From: Melastoma dodecandrum
Taxonomy: Eukaryota > Streptophyta > Magnoliopsida > Myrtales > Melastomataceae
Direction: 5' to 3'
Length of the DNA stretch: 64,000 nt
NCBI GenBank assembly: GCA_029817715.1
Contig: JARUPY010000091.1
Location: 1,302,001-1,366,000, forward strand
The notes below the pieces were generated by a model. That model was not told the DNA's origin, made no database searches, and saw nothing but the letters and a program-made list of their open reading frames with translations. A program made the position numbers and the translations under genes. Positions 44,233 through 53,024 of this stretch are shown in pieces. Numbering within the stretch: the stretch's first letter is position 1; each line of letters opens with the position of its first letter.

Positions 44233-44481
44233 TCACATGTGCTTCTTCATCGAGTGCTTCTTCGACTTCTTCATCGACTTCATGGACGACTTGGACGACA
44301 TCGAGCAGCTCTTCGACATGCTGTCCTTCGACGCGTCGCCGCCCTTCATGGCCTCGTCCGGCGCCGGCGCGGTCGGCGGCTCGTTGGCCGCGCCCTGAGC
44401 CAGCGCGACGGAGGTCATCGTCGGCACTGACGCGAACGACATGGCCGCGACGAGAGCAGCAATCGGGAGCTTCTTCAGCAT
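44233..44481 (-). CDS. secreted Met/Lys/Ser-rich small protein, MXKDX-repeat-like
   Basis: An 82-residue protein with a signal peptide (LPIAALVAAMSFASVPTMTSVALA, by its ends) and a mature part whose last 40 residues are almost only Ser, Met, Lys, with one Cys and two His (KDSMSKSCSMSSKSSMKSM). This resembles the pentapeptide MXKDX family of small periplasmic proteins. Methionine, cysteine and histidine suggest metal, perhaps copper, binding, but that is inferred. ATG 44481 begins the signal peptide. A strong terminator lies downstream. Confidence 0.7.
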   Translation of the reverse strand: MLKKLPIAALVAAMSFASVPTMTSVALAQGAANEPPTAPAPDEAMKGGDASKDSMSKSCSMSSKSSMKSMKKSKKHSMKKHM

Positions 44482-44607
44482 AAGCAGTTTCCTCCGTGGT
44501 GAGCAGGCGGTTCGACCCGCCCTTGGCCCGACCAATAGTTCGACCGCCGCAAAGTTGCGTTACGCGGCCGATCGATGGAGGCTGCGCCGTGCCGGCGCTG
44601 GAAGGCG

Positions 44608-44841
44608 CTACTTCTTCTTGTCGAGACCGATCGCCCCGAAACGCGAATTGAAGCGCGACAGACGGCCGCCGCGATCGAGCAGCTGCTGCGAGCCGCCGGT
44701 CCAGGCCGGGTGGGTGGTCGGGTCGATGTCGAGCTGCATGGTGTCGCCCTCCGACCCGTAGGTCGAGCGCGTCATGAACTCGGTCCCGTTGGTCATGACG
44801 ACCTTGATCATGTGGTAGGTGGGATGGATATCGGCTTTCAT
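44608..44841 (-). CDS. rpmE: 50S ribosomal protein bL31
   Basis: A 77-residue L31 of the zinc-free (C-) type: [19 protein letters not shown], then [25 protein letters not shown], with no CxxC motif. This is the normal alphaproteobacterial form. ATG 44841 is the start, and the C-terminal basic KKK ends the protein. It stands alone with 126 bp to the next gene upstream on the plus-strand side. Confidence 0.94.
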   Translation of the reverse strand: MKADIHPTYHMIKVVMTNGTEFMTRSTYGSEGDTMQLDIDPTTHPAWTGGSQQLLDRGGRLSRFNSRFGAIGLDKKK

Positions 44842-44972
44842 GTCTCGGCTCTATTTTTTCGGGATTGTGGTCGCGGGACGGCCGCGTCGGCGCGAGCCTA
44901 TAGAGCACCGGGCTCAAAACGGCAAGGCGGCGCCACAGCGCCGCCTGACCCGATCATTCGCACGTTATGAGG

Positions 44973-45245
44973 CTAGTGCACGCTCACCATATGGAGCTCG
45001 TTCTCCATGGCGTTGGCGAGCGCTGCATCTCGCGAGTCGGTCAGAACGAGCGGTTTGCCGCTGGCGCCGAGCAGCGCGAAGAGCTGAGTGCCGGGCGCGA
45101 TGCCCTCCGGCACCTCCTGGAAGATCGAGCCGAGATCCTCGGTGCGAACCGGCTTGAGATAGGCGACGAGCCCTTCGCCGAGGTGCTCAAGCTGCTCCTC
45201 GGTCAGGATCGGGCTTCCCGAAACTCTCTGTGTTGCGTTCAACAT
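44973..45245 (-). CDS. DUF1150-family protein
   Basis: A 90-residue protein with the DUF1150 pattern LGEGLVAYLKPVRTEDL and LFALLGASGKPLVLTDSRDAALANA. The function is unknown; the family regularly follows a small heat-shock gene in rhizobia, as here, 50 nt after hsp20. Probably cotranscribed and possibly involved in stress response. Confidence 0.85.
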   Translation of the reverse strand: MLNATQRVSGSPILTEEQLEHLGEGLVAYLKPVRTEDLGSIFQEVPEGIAPGTQLFALLGASGKPLVLTDSRDAALANAMENELHMVSVH

Positions 45246-45295
45246 TCTGGTGTCCTCAAAAGCCGCGGCCGCGAGGCCCGCGGGCCTGTGCCGAT

Positions 45296-45724
45296 CTAGT
45301 CGCGCACGTTGATACCGATCACCCGCCCGCGTCGTTGTGGCTCGGGCCGGTGCAGGTCGATGGACAGAAGCCCGTTGACGAGATCGGCACTGGCGACCTG
45401 CATGCCGTCGGCGAGCAGGAAGACACGCTGGAACTGCCGCGCAGCGATGCCGCGGTGCAGATAGACGCGTTCCCGATCGTCGGTCTGCCGGCCCCTCACG
45501 AGAAGCTGCCCGTCCTCGACCAGGATCTCGAGGTCGTCGCGGGTGAAGCCGGCGACGGCGAGCGTAATCCTGAGCGTCTCGGGAGCGCTCTCCGTACGGG
45601 CGATCCGCTCGATATTGCAGGGCGGATAGCCTTCGGGCGTCGATCGCGCGACACGTTCGAGCGCGCGCTCGATCTCATCGAACCCCAGCAAAAAGGGGGT
45701 GCCCAGAGGCGGCATGCGGGACAT
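45296..45724 (-). CDS. small heat-shock protein, Hsp20/alpha-crystallin family
   Basis: A 142-residue chaperone that holds unfolding proteins. The alpha-crystallin domain lies at roughly residues 40-130, with PPCNIERIARTESAPETLRITLAVAGF, GQLLVRGRQ, and ARQFQRVFLLADGMQVASADLVNGLLSIDL; a C-terminal IxI-like motif (VIGINV) is present. ATG 45724 is the best start, as a longer frame upstream gives no crystallin-like sequence. It is the IbpA/HspH type of rhizobia and precedes the DUF1150 gene. Confidence 0.9.
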   Translation of the reverse strand: MSRMPPLGTPFLLGFDEIERALERVARSTPEGYPPCNIERIARTESAPETLRITLAVAGFTRDDLEILVEDGQLLVRGRQTDDRERVYLHRGIAARQFQRVFLLADGMQVASADLVNGLLSIDLHRPEPQRRGRVIGINVRD

Positions 45725-45905
45725 TGACCAACCTTGTCGAAGCCTTCCGGCCTTCGGTACTCGAGAGCCCCGAAAGCACTCCCCACGACTTGCGCCGCAT
45801 GCACAATATGGACCCTTGCGAGAGGCGTTCAAGCGATGTTCCGGGCTATGGTTCGCGCTTCGTTGCCGGCCGGCCTATGCTTGCGGCGGGAATCAGCGGG
45901 GCGCG

Positions 45906-47111
45906 ATGCGACATATCGGTTCGGTCGGCCTCATCGCGCTGCTCGGCGCCACGGCGCTCGCCTCAGGCGGCAGCGAGGCTGCGCCTCTCGACTTCCTCTT
46001 CGGCGGGCCGCCTCTTTCGTCGCGGCCGGCCTACCGCCTGCGGCGAAAGCCTGCCCCGCCCCTGACGCAGACCGTCCCGTTGCCGCCGCCACGACCGCAC
46101 TTTTCCGGCGACCCCGCGCCGAGGGCCGAGGCGCCGCAGCCGCCGAAGGTCGACAGAGCCCCGCCCAGGCCGATGGAGCCGCCGGCCGAGCCCGAGCGCG
46201 CCACCAAGGCTACACCGGCCGAGCGCGCGCCGGCGCCCGCGGCCAAGACCCAGGAAAAGGCGCCGACCGCGACAGCGACGCACGACCCCTTCGCCGCACC
46301 GGGCAAAGCGCAGGCCCCCGCACCGCAGGCCTCCCCGCCTACGCCGCCGGCAAAGTCCAAGGAAAGCGCGAAGACGCCCGCCGCCGCTCCGCCGGCGCAG
46401 CCTGCCGGCCCCGCAGTGCCGCCGAGCCCCCCGCCGCGACCCTCCGACCTCGCGGCGCCAGCCCCAGCCTCGGGCGCAAAGCCCGAGGCCGCCGCGCCGA
46501 CCGCGGCGCCGAGTGGCGCGACGCTGGCCTTCACGCCGCGCTCGCCGGAGGACGATCCGCAGTGCCCGGCCCGGCTGATGTCGCAGAAGGTCGGTATCGA
46601 GCCGACGACGATCGGCCCGCAGCCCGACGCCCGCTGCACCGTCGTCGAGGCCGTGCATCTCGACGACGTGACGCTGCCCGACGGGGCCAAGGTCAGCTTC
46701 CCCGAGCACCCGACCATCGCCTGCGTCACCGCGGACTCGTTCTCGTCCTACGTGCGCGACATGCTCTCGCCGCTCGCCAAGGGCACGTTCGGCGCGCCCG
46801 TCGTCGCCGTGTGGACGGGTCCCGGCCTCGAGTGCCGCTCGCGCGACAGCGTCTTCGGCGCAAAGCTCTCGGCGCACGGCCAGGGGCTGGCGATCGACAT
46901 CGCCAAGCTCAAGCTCGCCGACGGCCGGATCATCGAGGTCGGCACCCCGAAGACCGATGCGGAGACCGCCTTCGAGACCGCGGCGCGGGCCGGCGCCTGC
47001 GGCTACTTCCACACCGTGCTCGGCCCTGGCTCGGACGCCTACCACCGCACGCACTGGCACTTCGACCTCGAGGTGCGCGGCGCGCACGGCGACAGCAAGT
47101 ACTGCAAGTAG
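45906..47111 (+). CDS. extensin-family secreted protein with Pro/Ala-rich middle
   Basis: A 401-residue protein with a signal peptide (LIALLGATALASGGSEA) and a Pro/Ala/Lys-rich linker from about residue 45 to 215. The C-terminal extensin-like domain has DDPQCPARLMSQKVGIEP, CTVVEAVHLDDVTLPDG, SAHGQGLAIDIAKLKLADG and the His/Asp-rich end YHRTHWHFDLEVRG, which is a DD-peptidase/VanY-like metal site. It is likely a periplasmic peptidoglycan-associated enzyme. I start at ATG 45906, because the frame further upstream runs into the divergent hsp20 gene. Confidence 0.87.
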   Translation: MRHIGSVGLIALLGATALASGGSEAAPLDFLFGGPPLSSRPAYRLRRKPAPPLTQTVPLPPPRPHFSGDPAPRAEAPQPPKVDRAPPRPMEPPAEPERATKATPAERAPAPAAKTQEKAPTATATHDPFAAPGKAQAPAPQASPPTPPAKSKESAKTPAAAPPAQPAGPAVPPSPPPRPSDLAAPAPASGAKPEAAAPTAAPSGATLAFTPRSPEDDPQCPARLMSQKVGIEPTTIGPQPDARCTVVEAVHLDDVTLPDGAKVSFPEHPTIACVTADSFSSYVRDMLSPLAKGTFGAPVVAVWTGPGLECRSRDSVFGAKLSAHGQGLAIDIAKLKLADGRIIEVGTPKTDAETAFETAARAGACGYFHTVLGPGSDAYHRTHWHFDLEVRGAHGDSKYCK

Positions 47112-47193
47112 GGGTGAGGCACTGCGACGGCTTCCGCGATCATCGCGTTACGCCTATGAGGCGGAGCGTGTCGCCGGACTTGAGCGAGGACAG

Positions 47194-47940
47194 ATGAGCG
47201 AGGACGAGGGAGCGAGCCAGGCACCTGCCTTCGACGCGCTCGCGGAAGCGAAGCGGCTGCTGCGCGAGGTGCGCGCCGGCACGCTGGCGACGCTGAACGG
47301 CTCCGGCGACCCCTTCGCCTCGCTGGTGACGGTAGCGACCGACTACGACGGCTCGCCGCTGATCCTCGTGTCGCAGCTCTCCTCGCACACGCGGCACATG
47401 GACAAGGACCCGCGCGTCTCGCTGCTGCTCGCCGAGACCGGCGAAGGCGACCCGCTGGCGCATCCGCGTCTGACCCTCACCGGCCGCGCCGAGAAGGTCG
47501 CAGATCCGGCCGCCCGCAAAATGGTGCGCGCCCGCTTCCTGGCCCGCCATCCCAAGGCCGAGCTCTACGCGGATTTCGCCGACTTCTCGTTCTGGCGGAT
47601 CGCGCTGGAGCAGGCGCATCTCAACGGCGGCTTCGCTCGCGCCGCCCGCTTCCCCGCAACCCGCCTGCTGACCCCGCTCGCCGGCGCGGAAACGCTGCTC
47701 GCGGCCGAGGACGGCGCCGTCGCGCACATGAACGCCGACCATCGCGACGCGCTCGCGCTCTATGCCGAGAAGATCGCCGGCAAGCCGAAGGGCGACTGGC
47801 TCGCCACCGGCCTCGACCCCGACGGCATGGACCTCGCGTGCGGCGACCTCACCGCGCGCATCGCCTTCGCGACGCCGATCATGCATCCGGGCGACCTGCG
47901 CAAGGTGCTGGTGGAGATGGCGGCGCGGGCGCGGGGCTAG
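47194..47940 (+). CDS. HugZ-family haem-utilisation / pyridoxamine oxidase-like protein
   Basis: A 248-residue protein of the split-barrel flavin-binding fold (residues 20-160: GTLATLNGSGDPFASLVTVATDYDG, SLLLAETG) with a C-terminal DUF2470 domain (HMNADHRDALALYAEK), the HugZ arrangement. HugZ proteins bind and break down haem and help use it as an iron source. The stop of the upstream extensin gene is 82 nt away. The histidine-bearing DUF2470 motif is intact. Iron-linked regulation is likely but no Fur- or Irr-type site is evident. Confidence 0.85.
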   Translation: MSEDEGASQAPAFDALAEAKRLLREVRAGTLATLNGSGDPFASLVTVATDYDGSPLILVSQLSSHTRHMDKDPRVSLLLAETGEGDPLAHPRLTLTGRAEKVADPAARKMVRARFLARHPKAELYADFADFSFWRIALEQAHLNGGFARAARFPATRLLTPLAGAETLLAAEDGAVAHMNADHRDALALYAEKIAGKPKGDWLATGLDPDGMDLACGDLTARIAFATPIMHPGDLRKVLVEMAARARG

Positions 47941-48030
47941 GGCCGGACCGCCGACTTGGCATATTGGCCAATCGACATGCATGTGAGAGCCGGCCTAGCC
48001 TGACACCGCATTGCGAGCGCGGGTCCCATT

Positions 48031-49743
48031 ATGGCCGACGACAATACTTTCGAGCTCGGACTGGTGATGGCCGGCGCCATTTCCGCGGGCGCTTACACAG
48101 CCGGCGTCATGGATTTCCTGATCGAGGCGCTCGACGCCTTCGAGGCCGCGAAGAAGCAGCCGGGCTGGGACGGTCCGACCCACAGCGTTCGCGTGCCGCT
48201 GATGGCCGGGGCTTCGGCCGGCGGCATGACCTCCGCGATGGCGGCGCTGCAATCCTTCCACGAGATGGAGCACGTGCAGCCCGACGCACCGCCGCCGGCA
48301 CCCGAGAAAAACCGGTTGTATTCCAATTGGGTCAGCCGCATCGACCTCAAAGGCCTGCTCGAAACACGCGATCTCGATGGCCAGAACTTTGCGCAGGGCG
48401 TGAAGTCGGCCCTCTGCTGCGACATTCTCGACGAGATCGTCCACGAGACCTTCAAGCTCGACGGCGCTCCCGCTCCTCGCGCCTGGCTAGGACGCGGCGA
48501 AGACCGAAGCCTTCGCGTGCTTGTGACCCTCACAAACCTTCGCGGTGTCCCCTACTCCTTTCAGATTGTTGGGTCTGAAACCATTCCCTATGCCACGCTG
48601 AACCATGGCGATTACCTGGATTTCATGATCGGAACTCCTCCGATGCCTGTCGCAGGGACGACCTCTCTCGACATGCGCAAGACGGAGACAAGCGACTGGG
48701 AAACGTTCCGTACAGCCGCCCTCGCAACGGGCGCTTTCCCTGTCGGCCTGGCGCCGCGCCGACTTCAGAAGTCCGTCGCCGCCTACGATGTTTCGGTGCG
48801 CGTTGGACGCGACACGGCAACTGGCTTCAAAACCTTTCCGCCAGACGCGTCGATTGCGCAAGCCGATCCCTACGAGTTCGTTTCGGTCGACGGCGGAACG
48901 ATCGACACCGAGCCCCTGGAGATGGGCCGCCGCCTTCTATCTTCGTTCGGACCGCTTGAAGATGACGCGATCAACGCAAGGCGTGCGATCGTCCTGATCG
49001 CGCCCTTTCCGAACTTCGTGGAACTGCCCGATTACGTGTCCAGTCTCATGATCAAGGATGTGCTGCCGCAGCTAGCTTCAACCCTGATCCAGCAATCACG
49101 CTTCAAGCCCGACGAGCTGGAGAAGGCATCCGACGAACGAATCGCGTCCCGCTTTCTCATCTCGCCGGAGCGCGACGGCCCCAACGCTACGAAATATCCG
49201 ATCGCCAGCGGCGTCATGCACGGCTTCGGCGGCTTCATCGACGAAAGCTTCCGTCGCCACGACTTCCTGCTGGGCCGTCGCAACACTCAGGCCTTTCTGC
49301 GCTATCACCTGGCGCTCCCCGCCGAGCACCCGTTGTTCAAGGACACAAAGGACAAGGCCAAGTGGCTCGTGAAAAAGCCCCGGTCCAACGACCATAAAAG
49401 CTTTGCCGCTTACGCAGGCCAAGCACCCAGTTCACAAGGCCTTCCGATCATTCCGCTTTGTGGCGGCCTCGATAAGGAGATCGTCATAGGGCCAGACGAT
49501 TTGCCGAAGCCGGACGCGGTCGATCAGGACTTGCTGGGTAAGCTGATCCACGCTCGCGTTCAGAAGGTCGTCGAGGTTCTGGTCGAGCACGACCTCCGCA
49601 AGCTGACGGAAGGCTCCCTGATCGGTTTCGGCGAGCGTCTTGGCGCAAAAATGTATCTGACCGAGATATTGTCCAAGAAGGCGCGCGGAGCGATCCAGGC
49701 GGCGGTCGCAGCTGTCAAGGACGCGTTTGAGACGGGTCCTTAG
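48031..49743 (+). CDS. patatin-like phospholipase family protein
   Basis: A 570-residue lipase-fold protein. The serine hydrolase motif GASAGG has its nucleophile at Ser62, and the catalytic Asp is in VSVDGGTIDTEP near Asp287. The oxyanion loop reads AGAISAGAYTAGV rather than the usual GGxxRG. A C-terminal 200-residue part (from about 370) has no known family and is charged. It may hydrolyse membrane lipids; some relatives act in defence or virulence, but nothing here shows which. The second half is less G/C-rich than neighbouring genes, which suggests acquisition. Its stop overlaps the next, convergent gene by 4 nt. Confidence 0.82.
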   Translation: MADDNTFELGLVMAGAISAGAYTAGVMDFLIEALDAFEAAKKQPGWDGPTHSVRVPLMAGASAGGMTSAMAALQSFHEMEHVQPDAPPPAPEKNRLYSNWVSRIDLKGLLETRDLDGQNFAQGVKSALCCDILDEIVHETFKLDGAPAPRAWLGRGEDRSLRVLVTLTNLRGVPYSFQIVGSETIPYATLNHGDYLDFMIGTPPMPVAGTTSLDMRKTETSDWETFRTAALATGAFPVGLAPRRLQKSVAAYDVSVRVGRDTATGFKTFPPDASIAQADPYEFVSVDGGTIDTEPLEMGRRLLSSFGPLEDDAINARRAIVLIAPFPNFVELPDYVSSLMIKDVLPQLASTLIQQSRFKPDELEKASDERIASRFLISPERDGPNATKYPIASGVMHGFGGFIDESFRRHDFLLGRRNTQAFLRYHLALPAEHPLFKDTKDKAKWLVKKPRSNDHKSFAAYAGQAPSSQGLPIIPLCGGLDKEIVIGPDDLPKPDAVDQDLLGKLIHARVQKVVEVLVEHDLRKLTEGSLIGFGERLGAKMYLTEILSKKARGAIQAAVAAVKDAFETGP

Positions 49744-50511
49744 AGGGCACGTGCCGCCGCCACGATCGCGTCGAGGCCGTCCGTCAGCGCGGCCGGGCCC
49801 GGCTGCAGGATCAGCGGCGACTTGATCTCGACGATTTTGCCCGCACGCACGGCGGGGATCGCGTCCCATCCTGGTCGCCCGGCGATCTTTGCCGGCACGA
49901 CCTTCTTGCCGCACCACGAGGCGAGGATCAGGTCGGGCGCCGCCGCGGGCGCGACGATGCGGTCCTTGGCGGCCTGCCGCGTCCGCAGATCAGCGAACAC
50001 GTCGACGCCGCCGGCAAGCTCGATCAGTTCCGACACCCAGCCGATGCCGGAGATCAGCGGCTCGTCCCATTCCTGGAGATAAACTTTTGGGCGGGCGCGT
50101 CGGGTCGACGGAGGCTGCGATGTCGGCGAGCCGCCGCTCGTATCCCGCCGCCAGCGCCTCGGCCTTGTCGCCCGCCCCGACCAGCGCGCCGAGCGTTCGG
50201 ATCATCGCCAGAATGCCGGCGATCGAGCGCTGATTGAAGGCGTGCACGGCCACGCCCTCGCGGATCAGCGCCGCGGCGATATCCGCCTGGATGTCGGAGA
50301 AGGTGAGGACGAGGTCCGGCTCCAGCGCCAGGATCTTCGGCACGTCGGCCGAGACGAACGCCCCGACGCGCGGCTTCTCCTGCCGCACGCGTGGCGGACG
50401 AACCGCGTAGCCGGTGACGCCGACGATGCGATCCTCTTCGCAGAGGAGGTAGAGCGTCTCGACCGTCTCCTCGGTGAGGCAGACGATGCGGGCGGGCGGA
50501 AACGCGCTCAA
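49740..50511 (-). pseudogene. BtuF-like periplasmic cobalamin/iron-type binding protein with 1-nt frameshift
   Basis: The family reading begins at ATG 50511 (MSAFPPARIVCLTEETVETLYLLCEED) and shows the BtuF/FepB-like core VGAFVSADVPKILALEPDLVLTF. At 50085-50088 a run of four T on the plus strand (A on the coding strand) puts the frame out: in the other frame the sequence continues as VYLQEWDEPLISGIGW and SELIELAGGVDVF to a stop at 49740. Removing one base restores a normal 256-residue binding-protein domain. It has no signal peptide and no permease or ATPase neighbours. Homopolymer slippage or an artefact are both possible. Start overlap with vapC is 7 nt apart. Confidence 0.8.
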
Positions 50512-50518
50512 GGCATGG

Positions 50519-50944
50519 TCACGGGGCGCGGACCCAAGGATTGATGACCTCGACGCCGGCGCCCTCGAAGTGGGCGACGTTGCGTGACACCACCTTCAAG
50601 CCGTGGACGCGGGCCGTGGCGGCGATGAGCGCATCGGTAAGCTGTCTTTTGTCGGGTACCTGCAAAGCGGCGCAGGCGCGTGCGATCGCGGGTGTGACGG
50701 GCAGAAGCCGACCTGCGAATGCGGGCAAGACGAGTTCATCGAGCCACGTTCGCAAAACCTCGCCTTGCGCGGCGTCGCGCCTTGCGATGCGCAGGACGCC
50801 CTCCTCGATCTCGAACAGCGTAATGACGGAGATGAAGAACAGGCTCAGCTTGGCGCGCGACCACCAGGCTTCGACGTTGGCATCGATCCTGGCCGTCCGC
50901 GTCTTTCTCGTTTCCGAGACGACGTTGGTGTCGAGAAGATACAT
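50519..50944 (-). CDS. vapC: VapC-type PIN-domain toxin
   Basis: A 141-residue PIN ribonuclease toxin. The acidic metal-binding residues are in place: Asp5 in YLLDTNVVSE, Glu in TLFEIEEGV, Asp in QLTDALIAATA and a C-terminal NVAHFEGA region. It starts at ATG 50944, sharing one base with the antitoxin stop (TGATG). A much longer open frame upstream is a shadow of the antitoxin region. VapC proteins cleave tRNA or rRNA when the antitoxin is degraded. All key residues look intact. Confidence 0.88.
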   Translation of the reverse strand: MYLLDTNVVSETRKTRTARIDANVEAWWSRAKLSLFFISVITLFEIEEGVLRIARRDAAQGEVLRTWLDELVLPAFAGRLLPVTPAIARACAALQVPDKRQLTDALIAATARVHGLKVVSRNVAHFEGAGVEVINPWVRAP

Positions 50945-51201
50945 CAGGAAAGATCGACGTCCCGCGAGAAGTCGTCCGCGCGCGACGGCAACTCGGCGTC
51001 CAGATCGATATCGGCGACGCCCGGCATGTAGAGCGCGTCGCCCAGTGTCGGGCCCCCGTCGATCAGCTTCTGGTAGGCCGCATGCGTCATCAAGACGAAC
51101 GCCGGCTTGCCCCGATCGGTGATCGTGACCGGCCCGTCTGCGGCAGCTTTCTTCGCGAAGCCCGTGTCCTGGTTGAAGACACGGCTTGAGATAGTCAGCA
51201 C
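50944..51201 (-). CDS. vapB: VapB/Phd-type antitoxin
   Basis: An 85-residue antitoxin of the Phd/YefM class: ISSRVFNQDTGFAKKAAADGPVTITDRGKPAFVLMTHAAY is the DNA-binding domain (described by its ends), and the acidic tail ALYMPGVADIDLDAELP wraps the toxin. It precedes vapC and represses its own promoter, presumably in the 140-bp gap upstream (51202-51341), which is A/T-rich. Confidence 0.87.
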   Translation of the reverse strand: MLTISSRVFNQDTGFAKKAAADGPVTITDRGKPAFVLMTHAAYQKLIDGGPTLGDALYMPGVADIDLDAELPSRADDFSRDVDLS

Positions 51202-51341
51202 GGCGCGCAGCTCCCTGTTGATACGTTCCTACATACTGCCGACCCACGCCAGCATCAAGGTCCGGTGCGCGACCCGCAAATTCTGCCGGCTGCGGTATAC
51301 TTTCGGTCTCGATCAACGAACTGGCATTTTAAATAACAAGC

Positions 51342-52283
51342 TCACGCGGACCTTTCGAGAAGCGCGTCCAGCAACGGATCAAGGAGATCACGCCCGCGAA
51401 GGTTTGTGAGCCAACGCTCCGGGATCGACCCAAGCCCGTCGCGCAAGCCGGCGAGCCCGCCCGCGACGCAGGCGGTCGTGTCGGTGTCGTTGCCGAGCGC
51501 GATCGCGGCGCGCACCACGGCTTCGTACGAGCCGGCGTCGAGCGCATGCTTGGCGCTGAACAGGCAGTCGATCACGAAGCCGCTCCCCGTGACCTTACGC
51601 TCGGCGTCGGGCCGGATTTCCCGATCGAGCGTATCGGCATGGGCACCGGCGCCGCCGTAGACGGCACGCAGCGCGGCGACTGCCTCGCGCCACGGATCGG
51701 CTGAGCCTTCGAGCATGCGACGCGCCCAGAGGCAATAGAGCGCGCAGCAGACCTGCACCGTGATATGGCCGTGCGTGACGCGCGATTGGTCGTGCGCGTC
51801 TGCGACGAGGGCGGCATCGTCGCCGCGATGCCAGAGCGCGAGCGGCAGCACGCGCATCAGCGAGCCGTTGCCCTGCGAGTGCTCCGCGTCGCCACCGGCC
51901 TTCAGCGCGTCGACGCCGGCCGCGATCCGGCGAAGCGCCTCTCCCGTCTGGATGCCGACGTCGAAGACGACCCCGTCGACCGCCATGTAGCCGTGCTCGT
52001 ACCATTTGAGCAGCCGGGCGCCGAGATCGTTGGCGTCGAACCGGTCGCAATGCAGCAGCGAGGCGAGAAGGCAGAGCGCCTGCGCGCCGTCGTCCGACCA
52101 GGTCCCCGGCGGCACGCGCGCATGCGCCCGCCTGAAGCCGGGCGGCGGCGCAAACTCGATAAGATGCGGCGCCGGGATCGTTGCCGGCGGATGGAACTCG
52201 TAGGGCACGCCGAGCGCATCGCCGACAAGCAGGCCTAAGAGACCTCCGACGACGCGATCCCGACGGGATTCCAAGCTCGCCAT
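51342..52283 (-). CDS. ADP-ribosylglycohydrolase family protein
   Basis: A 313-residue enzyme of the DraG/ARH fold that removes ADP-ribose from arginine, other residues or small molecules. The family elements are [14 protein letters not shown], the metal motif WSDDGAQAL (Gly where most have Thr), and the C-terminal [18 protein letters not shown] start at ATG 52283, since the extra 23 residues upstream are not conserved. No partner ADP-ribosyltransferase gene is recognisable nearby. It sits in the accessory patch between the patatin-like gene and the dcw cluster. Confidence 0.85.
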   Translation of the reverse strand: MASLESRRDRVVGGLLGLLVGDALGVPYEFHPPATIPAPHLIEFAPPPGFRRAHARVPPGTWSDDGAQALCLLASLLHCDRFDANDLGARLLKWYEHGYMAVDGVVFDVGIQTGEALRRIAAGVDALKAGGDAEHSQGNGSLMRVLPLALWHRGDDAALVADAHDQSRVTHGHITVQVCCALYCLWARRMLEGSADPWREAVAALRAVYGGAGAHADTLDREIRPDAERKVTGSGFVIDCLFSAKHALDAGSYEAVVRAAIALGNDTDTTACVAGGLAGLRDGLGSIPERWLTNLRGRDLLDPLLDALLERSA

Positions 52284-52417
52284 CGCCGCGCCTCCGCCGC
52301 TCGTACCTGCCGACCTCTCTGCGCGCAGAATTTGCGCCCCGCAACCGCCCATTAACCCTAATGCGGCCTAGTGAGCGGGGACGTGCGCCTGTGCACGGCT
52401 CGACCTACGTGCGTTGC

Positions 52418-52455
52418 TTCCCATCAAATCCCATGCTATCCCAAATCATCCCGTC
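52418..52455. promoter_or_regulatory. MraZ-type operator, four boxes at 10-bp spacing
   Basis: CCCA occurs at 52420-52423, 52430-52433 and 52440-52443 and CCCG at 52450-52453, exactly one helical turn apart; on the minus strand these read TGGGA, TGGGA, TGGGA-like and CGGGA. MraZ is known to bind TGGGN direct repeats of this spacing upstream of its own gene. The site is about 85 bp before the mraZ start, in a C/T-tract otherwise unremarkable. Confidence 0.7.
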
Positions 52456-52538
52456 TCGGGCCCCACTCGACCTGATCGGCGCCGCGTCACGCGGCCCGTT
52501 CGCGCGATCCGGGCGCTCGACGGATGGGGGCGTGTGGC

Positions 52539-53024
52539 GTGGACCGGTTCGTCTCGAATTACTCGAATCGCCTCGATGCGAAGGGCCGGGTGTCGATCCC
52601 GGCTCCGTTCCGGGCGATTCTGGCGCGGGACGGCCACGAGGGGCTCTTCCTCTACCCCTCGCTCGACACGGCAGCGGTGGACTGCGGCGGCAACGCCTTG
52701 AAGCAGGCCATCGACGACGTGCTGTCCCGCTATTCCCCCTATTCGGAGCAATGGGAGACCCTTTCGGTCGCGCTCTACGGCGCGAGCGAGGTCCTGAAGA
52801 TCGACGCCGAGGGCCGCGTGGTCCTCTCGGAGATGGTCAGGGCGACCGCGGGGATCACCACCGAGGTGACCTTCGTCGGCCAGGGGCACAAGTTCCAGAT
52901 CTGGGAGCCCAGCCGGTTCCGCGCGCGCTTCGAAGAGGCCAAGCTTCGATTGCGCGAGGTCCGGCAGGAACTGGGCTCCGGATACGCGGCACCGATGCCG
53001 CGGCCTCCTGGAGCACGGGAATGA
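52539..53024 (+). CDS. mraZ: transcriptional regulator MraZ
   Basis: First gene of the division/cell-wall cluster. The 161-residue protein has two AbrB/SpoVT-like repeats, the first starting [21 protein letters not shown] and the second around [16 protein letters not shown]. It represses its own operon by binding upstream TGGG repeats. I chose GTG 52539 because the product then starts like its relatives, with GGGGG upstream; ATG 52524 would add MGACG. The C-terminal tail (residues 145-161) is Pro-rich. The stop overlaps rsmH as ATGA. Confidence 0.92.
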   Translation: MDRFVSNYSNRLDAKGRVSIPAPFRAILARDGHEGLFLYPSLDTAAVDCGGNALKQAIDDVLSRYSPYSEQWETLSVALYGASEVLKIDAEGRVVLSEMVRATAGITTEVTFVGQGHKFQIWEPSRFRARFEEAKLRLREVRQELGSGYAAPMPRPPGARE

